NCBI RefSeq assembly: GCF_003569005.1
Contig: NZ_BCUR01000004.1
Coordinates: 1,587,111 to 1,651,110 of the forward strand
Source of the DNA: Vibrio superstes
GTDB taxonomy: Bacteria > Pseudomonadota > Gammaproteobacteria > Enterobacterales > Vibrionaceae
Length of the DNA: 64,000 nt
Direction: 5' to 3'
The position numbers and the translations under genes were made by a program. Of the stretch, positions 60,271-64,000 are shown piece after piece (the first letter of the stretch is position 1; each line of letters opens with the position of its first letter). The notes under the pieces were generated by a model. The model was not told where the DNA came from. It worked only from the letters and a program-made list of their open reading frames with translations, and made no database searches.

Positions 60271-61671
60271 ATGACTTACGCGCCTGTAACAGACGTACTT
60301 AGCGGAAAGCTCGAAGTAAACAGTGAGATCACTGTTCGTGGCTGGATCCGCTCACGTCGCGATTCCAAAGCTGGAATCTCTTTTCTCGCCATCTATGACG
60401 GCTCTTGTTTCGACCCGATTCAGGCCGTGGTCCCAAATAGCTTAAATAATTACGATGAAGAAGTACTAAAACTGACTACAGGTTGCTCTGTAGAAGTGAC
60501 AGGTACCGTCGTAGAGTCTCCAGCAAAAGGTCAAGATTTTGAGCTAGCTGCAACGGCTGTAACAGTAGTTGGCTGGGTTGAAGATGCTGATACTTACCCA
60601 ATGGCTAAGACTCGTCACTCTATTGAGTACCTTCGCGAGGTTGCACACCTTCGCCCACGTACAAACGTGATTGGCGCTGTTGCTCGCGTGCGTAACTGCT
60701 TGTCACAAGCGATCCATCGTTTCTACCACGAGCAAGGCTTCTTTTGGACTTCAGCTCCACTAATCACAGCATCTGATGCTGAGGGTGCAGGCGAGATGTT
60801 CCGCGTATCTACTTTGGATATGGAAAATCTACCGCGCACTGATAAAGGCAATGTGGACTACAACGAAGATTTCTTCGGCAAGGAGACATTCCTTACCGTA
60901 TCCGGTCAGTTAAACGCCGAAGCGTATGCATGTGCCCTAAGCAAGGTGTACACCTTTGGTCCAACGTTCCGCGCAGAAAACTCAAATACCAGCCGCCACC
61001 TAGCGGAGTTCTGGATGGTTGAGCCAGAGATCGCATTTGCTGATCTTGATGATGCTGCGAAACTGGCTGAAGACATGCTTAAGTACGTGTTCAAAGCCGT
61101 TCTTGCAGAGCGTCGTGATGACCTAGAGTTTTTTGCTCAGCGCATTGATAAGCAAGCGATCTCTCGCCTTGAGCAGTTCGTAGACGCTGACTTTGCACAA
61201 GTGGATTACACAGACGCAATTCAAATCCTACTCGACTCTGGTCGTGAGTTTGAATTTGACGTTGAGTGGGGTATCGACATGTCATCTGAGCATGAGCGTT
61301 ACCTTGCAGAAGAACACTTCAAGGCACCGGTAATCGTTAAGAACTACCCGAAAGACATCAAAGCCTTCTACATGCGCTTGAACGACGACGGCAAAACTGT
61401 TGCTGCCATGGACGTTCTAGCACCTGGCATTGGTGAAATTATCGGTGGTGCTCAGCGTGAAGAGCGTCTAGACATTCTAGACGAGCGCATGATTGCTATG
61501 GGTATCGACCCTGAACACATGAGCTGGTACCGCGACCTACGTAAATACGGCACAGTGCCACACGCTGGTTTCGGTCTTGGTTTTGAGCGCTTAGTATCCT
61601 ACGTAACAGGTATGGGTAACGTTCGTGACGTGATTCCATTCCCACGTACACCACGCAGCGCGAACTTCTAA
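60271..61671 (+). CDS. asnS: Asparaginyl-tRNA synthetase
   Basis: 466 residues (E. coli 466). N-terminal OB-fold ([24 protein letters not shown]), class II motif 2 ([25 protein letters not shown]) and motif 3 ([29 protein letters not shown]). Charges tRNA-Asn in the cytosol. Single gene with its own terminator. Confidence 0.97.
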   Translation: MTYAPVTDVLSGKLEVNSEITVRGWIRSRRDSKAGISFLAIYDGSCFDPIQAVVPNSLNNYDEEVLKLTTGCSVEVTGTVVESPAKGQDFELAATAVTVVGWVEDADTYPMAKTRHSIEYLREVAHLRPRTNVIGAVARVRNCLSQAIHRFYHEQGFFWTSAPLITASDAEGAGEMFRVSTLDMENLPRTDKGNVDYNEDFFGKETFLTVSGQLNAEAYACALSKVYTFGPTFRAENSNTSRHLAEFWMVEPEIAFADLDDAAKLAEDMLKYVFKAVLAERRDDLEFFAQRIDKQAISRLEQFVDADFAQVDYTDAIQILLDSGREFEFDVEWGIDMSSEHERYLAEEHFKAPVIVKNYPKDIKAFYMRLNDDGKTVAAMDVLAPGIGEIIGGAQREERLDILDERMIAMGIDPEHMSWYRDLRKYGTVPHAGFGLGFERLVSYVTGMGNVRDVIPFPRTPRSANF

Positions 61672-61685
61672 GTCGATTGCTGTTA

Positions 61686-61707
61686 TAAAAAACCGCCGTT
61701 TGGCGGT
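61686..61707 (+). terminator. Rho-independent terminator of asnS
   Basis: AAAACCGCC / GGCGGTTTT stem with a short GTTT loop and T7 tail. Confidence 0.9.
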
Positions 61708-61862
61708 TTTTTTGTGTCTAGTTTTCAGGAAAAGTTGATATCAGACAGGTGTTACGGATTACATTGCTAAATTAATTACAAATCTGTTGTTTTGCCGTTT
61801 TTCTACAGGTATAAATGAAGACTGTCACATTCCATTAATCCACAATTACACGGACGATACTC

Positions 61863-63053
61863 ATGTTTGAAAAAGTAGTAGCAGCCCCTGCAGACCCTAT
61901 CCTAGGTTTAACTGAAGAGTTTAAAAAAGATGTACGTGATACCAAGATCAATCTTGGTGTAGGTATCTACAAGAACGAACAAGGTGCAACCCCTGTGTTG
62001 GCCACTGTAAAAAAAGCAGAACAAGCCATTCTTGAGACCGAAACCACCAAATCTTACCTAACGATCGAGGGTACAGCAGAATATGGTGTTGCGGTTCAAA
62101 AACTACTTTTTGGTGAAAACAGCGCTATCGTTTCTGAAAAGAAAGCAAAAACAGCTCAAGCACCAGGTGGTACCGGTGCATTGCGTGTTGCTGGTGAGTT
62201 CATCAAGCGCCAACTAAGCGGCGCTAAAATCTGGATCAGCAACCCTACTTGGGCAAACCACAAGGGCGTATTCACTGCAGCTGGTGTTGAGATTGCTGAG
62301 TATCGCTACTACAACGCTGAAACCAAGGCGAAAGACTTTGATGCCATGCTAGCGGACCTTGCCCAAGCAAATGAAGGCGACATCGTTCTACTGCACGGCT
62401 GCTGTCATAACCCAACAGGCATCGACCCTACCGCTGACGAATGGCAAGCACTGGCTAAGCTAGCAGCAGACAAGAAATTGATACCACTGTTTGACTTCGC
62501 GTACCAAGGCTTTGCTAAGGGCGTAGAAGAAGACGCTGCAGGCCTACGTGCGTTCGCTGAGCAAAATAGTGAAATCCTAGTCGCGAGTTCTTTCTCAAAG
62601 AACTTTGGGCTGTACAACGAGCGCGTTGGTGCATTTACTCTAGTAGCGGCTAACGCGGAAGTTGCACAAACGGCTTTCTCTCAGGTTAAAGGCATTATTC
62701 GTTCAATCTACTCTAACCCACCAGCTCACGGCTCTGCGGTAGTGACTCACATTCTAAACAATGCTGAACTGCGTAAAGAGTGGGAAGCAGAAGTGAAAGA
62801 GATGCGTGACCGTATTCAAGAAATGCGTACGCTGTTTGTTGAAACCCTGAAAGCACAGGGCGTTTCTCGCGACTTTAGCTTTATTGAGCGTCAAAACGGT
62901 ATGTTCTCTTTCTCTGGCCTAACCAAAGAGCAAGTAACACGCCTTAAAGATGAGTTTGCTATCTACATCGTAGGTTCAGGCCGTATCAGCGTTGCTGGCA
63001 TGACCAAAGACAACATGTTGCCACTGTGCAAAGGCATCGCAGCCGTACTTTAA
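61863..63053 (+). CDS. aspC: Aspartate/aromatic aminotransferase
   Basis: 396 residues, class I PLP aminotransferase. [16 protein letters not shown] holds the PLP Lys246; NPTGIDPT at about 185; HGCCHNPTG. Length and sequence match E. coli AspC (396); TyrB is close too, so the substrate could be aromatic. Transfers amino groups between glutamate and oxaloacetate. Stop codon is the last base of the first of two 14-base tandem units. Confidence 0.92.
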   Translation: MFEKVVAAPADPILGLTEEFKKDVRDTKINLGVGIYKNEQGATPVLATVKKAEQAILETETTKSYLTIEGTAEYGVAVQKLLFGENSAIVSEKKAKTAQAPGGTGALRVAGEFIKRQLSGAKIWISNPTWANHKGVFTAAGVEIAEYRYYNAETKAKDFDAMLADLAQANEGDIVLLHGCCHNPTGIDPTADEWQALAKLAADKKLIPLFDFAYQGFAKGVEEDAAGLRAFAEQNSEILVASSFSKNFGLYNERVGAFTLVAANAEVAQTAFSQVKGIIRSIYSNPPAHGSAVVTHILNNAELRKEWEAEVKEMRDRIQEMRTLFVETLKAQGVSRDFSFIERQNGMFSFSGLTKEQVTRLKDEFAIYIVGSGRISVAGMTKDNMLPLCKGIAAVL

Positions 63054-63080
63054 CAGCCGTACTTTAAGTACTCTCAAACA

Positions 63081-63108
63081 AAAAGGCTGGTGTTTACCAG
63101 CCTTTTTT
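63081..63108 (+). terminator. Rho-independent terminator of aspC
   Basis: AAAAGGCTGGT / ACCAGCCTTTT stem with a GTTT loop and T run. Confidence 0.9.
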
Positions 63109-63127
63109 ATTTCTGTAATTACTTACA

Positions 63128-63772
63128 TCAAAAGCGAAGTTTAGCCACTATCCCACCCTGATCTAGGGTTGAGTCATCATTCCAGATAGTTCGGCCATAC
63201 GCCCCAAGGGAAAAGTGTGTCGTGAAGTAATAATCTAAAGAGAGCTCAAAAGAAGACTCATGAGTGAGATCGTACTCTAGGTACTCGAGAACCATATTCC
63301 CTTCTAAAGCGTCAGTGAATCCGTAGTTGACCCCGGCAAACACCCCTAGCAAGAAGTCTTGTTCTTTCGCAATCGTCGAGCCATTGCTGTCTCGAATTTT
63401 AACGCTAACACCACCAAGCTTTACACCCGCATAGAGATCGCCGTTATCCATTACCGCAAAGCGCCTTGCTCCAGACACAGTGACATAGTCAGCCCTGTCG
63501 TTCTCATCGCCGTGATGAGTAAAGCGACCCTTGTATTGAATGTTGGTAATCCAGTACTCATTGACTAAAAATCTCAGATTTATATCACTGACCGTGACAC
63601 CATCCCGGCCCTCAAGCACATCCGAGTTGAGTTTACCTCCACCGATGGCCACACTTAAAAAGTTATAATTTACCGGTGCATCATACGATCGAAAGCCCCA
63701 ATCATAGGCTTCGCTATCTACAGCGAATAATGAACCTAAACTAAACAGTGCAATCGATGAGTATTTGTTCAT
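63128..63772 (-). CDS. Outer-membrane beta-barrel protein
   Basis: 214 residues. Signal peptide (MNKYSSIALFSLGSLFAVDSEA), alternating hydrophobic strands, about eight to ten of them, and C-terminal GGIVAKLRF ending in Phe. Similar in form to small barrel proteins of Vibrionaceae; function unknown. Confidence 0.78.
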   Translation of the reverse strand: MNKYSSIALFSLGSLFAVDSEAYDWGFRSYDAPVNYNFLSVAIGGGKLNSDVLEGRDGVTVSDINLRFLVNEYWITNIQYKGRFTHHGDENDRADYVTVSGARRFAVMDNGDLYAGVKLGGVSVKIRDSNGSTIAKEQDFLLGVFAGVNYGFTDALEGNMVLEYLEYDLTHESSFELSLDYYFTTHFSLGAYGRTIWNDDSTLDQGGIVAKLRF

Positions 63773-63949
63773 GCGCTCTCCCTGTCATGAAAAAAGACAA
63801 ATAAATGCCTATATTCAACCATAATAGTAGACAATAAATGATGATAGTTTAGTGACTTAACAATGATTTAGCGCCAAACTACTATTTATATCCTCTTTTT
63901 TTCGTTTTACGATGAACGATGCACTCAATCGCGATAATTAAGGCGCCTC
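63773..63949. promoter_or_regulatory. Divergent promoter region
   Basis: 177 AT-rich bases between divergent genes. Nothing specific recognised. Confidence 0.3.
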
Positions 63950-64000
63950 ATGGAAGTTGAACTACTCGAAATAAAACAGTTTCTCGCTCAATACCCCCCC
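63950..64000 (+). CDS. Start of a probable DUF294/CBS nucleotidyltransferase-like gene (partial)
   Basis: ATG at 63950, 17 codons to the window edge: MEVELLEIKQFLAQYPP. This N-terminus resembles DUF294-type putative nucleotidyltransferases with cyclic-nucleotide-binding and CBS domains, as I recall in Vibrio. AAGG lies 8 bases upstream. Too short to be sure. Confidence 0.5.
   Translation, partial: MEVELLEIKQFLAQYPP

Overview
The window looks like a chromosomal segment of a Vibrionaceae bacterium (Vibrio or a close relative). The basis is the gene set and its order: tandem glycine riboswitch upstream of an alanine/glycine:cation symporter, tyrR followed by small overlapping genes, ycjX-ycjF, class I fumarase, pabB, a CoA-pyrophosphatase Nudix gene, asnS, an aspartate/aromatic aminotransferase, DUF2750 and DUF2947 genes, and a giant LapA-type adhesin beside its own TolC-type exporter. 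Family names are recognised from the protein sequences by eye; no search was run.

Layout. 1-3.1 kb: the N-terminus of a giant retention-module adhesin (minus strand, running off the left edge), divergent from a TolC-like protein and an OmpA-like lipoprotein. 3.2-6.5 kb: housekeeping genes (HAD phosphatase, GNAT, LysE exporter, a small membrane protein and a coiled-coil protein). 6.6-8.4 kb: tandem glycine riboswitch and AGCS symporter. 8.4-12.5 kb: a BtuFCD-like ABC importer divergent from a PduO-like corrinoid adenosyltransferase homologue, bracketed by two copies of a MITE-like repeat. 12.5-19.8 kb: LysE exporter, M32 carboxypeptidase, diguanylate cyclase, a MarR regulator with three matching operator palindromes beside a divergent DUF3179-like gene, and small secreted proteins. 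19.9-27.2 kb: a dmsABC reductase operon with divergent TorD-type chaperone and NapF-type ferredoxin genes sharing an FNR-type box. Downstream of dmsC lies a tangle of MITE copies, two duplicated dmsC 3' ends and an IS3-family element. 27.2-32.1 kb: a small outer-membrane protein, hrpA and a small DUF6482-like gene.

32.2-39.2 kb is a mobile island of about 7.0 kb inserted into the last codons of a MipA/OmpV-like outer-membrane protein gene. The original end of that gene is still readable at 32174-32207, and the interrupted gene now uses a replacement tail supplied by the island. The island carries a large serine recombinase, a small serine resolvase with a res-like site, a zinc-ribbon/HNH-like protein and three lipoprotein genes of unknown function.

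40.6-64 kb returns to ordinary chromosome: TauE/SafE permease, TerB-like protein, DEDDh exonuclease, a DUF2760 plus two-Hsp70 cluster, periplasmic MsrAB fusion, the tyrR cluster, ycjXF, fumarase, pabB-nudL, asnS, aspC, an outer-membrane beta-barrel gene and the start of a probable DUF294/CBS-type gene at the right edge.

The most noteworthy items are the island that swaps an outer-membrane protein's C-terminus, the MITE family whose terminal repeats carry the stop codons of neighbouring genes, the tandemly duplicated dmsC 3' ends, the PduO homologue lacking its nucleotide-binding N-terminus, and the DUF2760/double-Hsp70 cluster.
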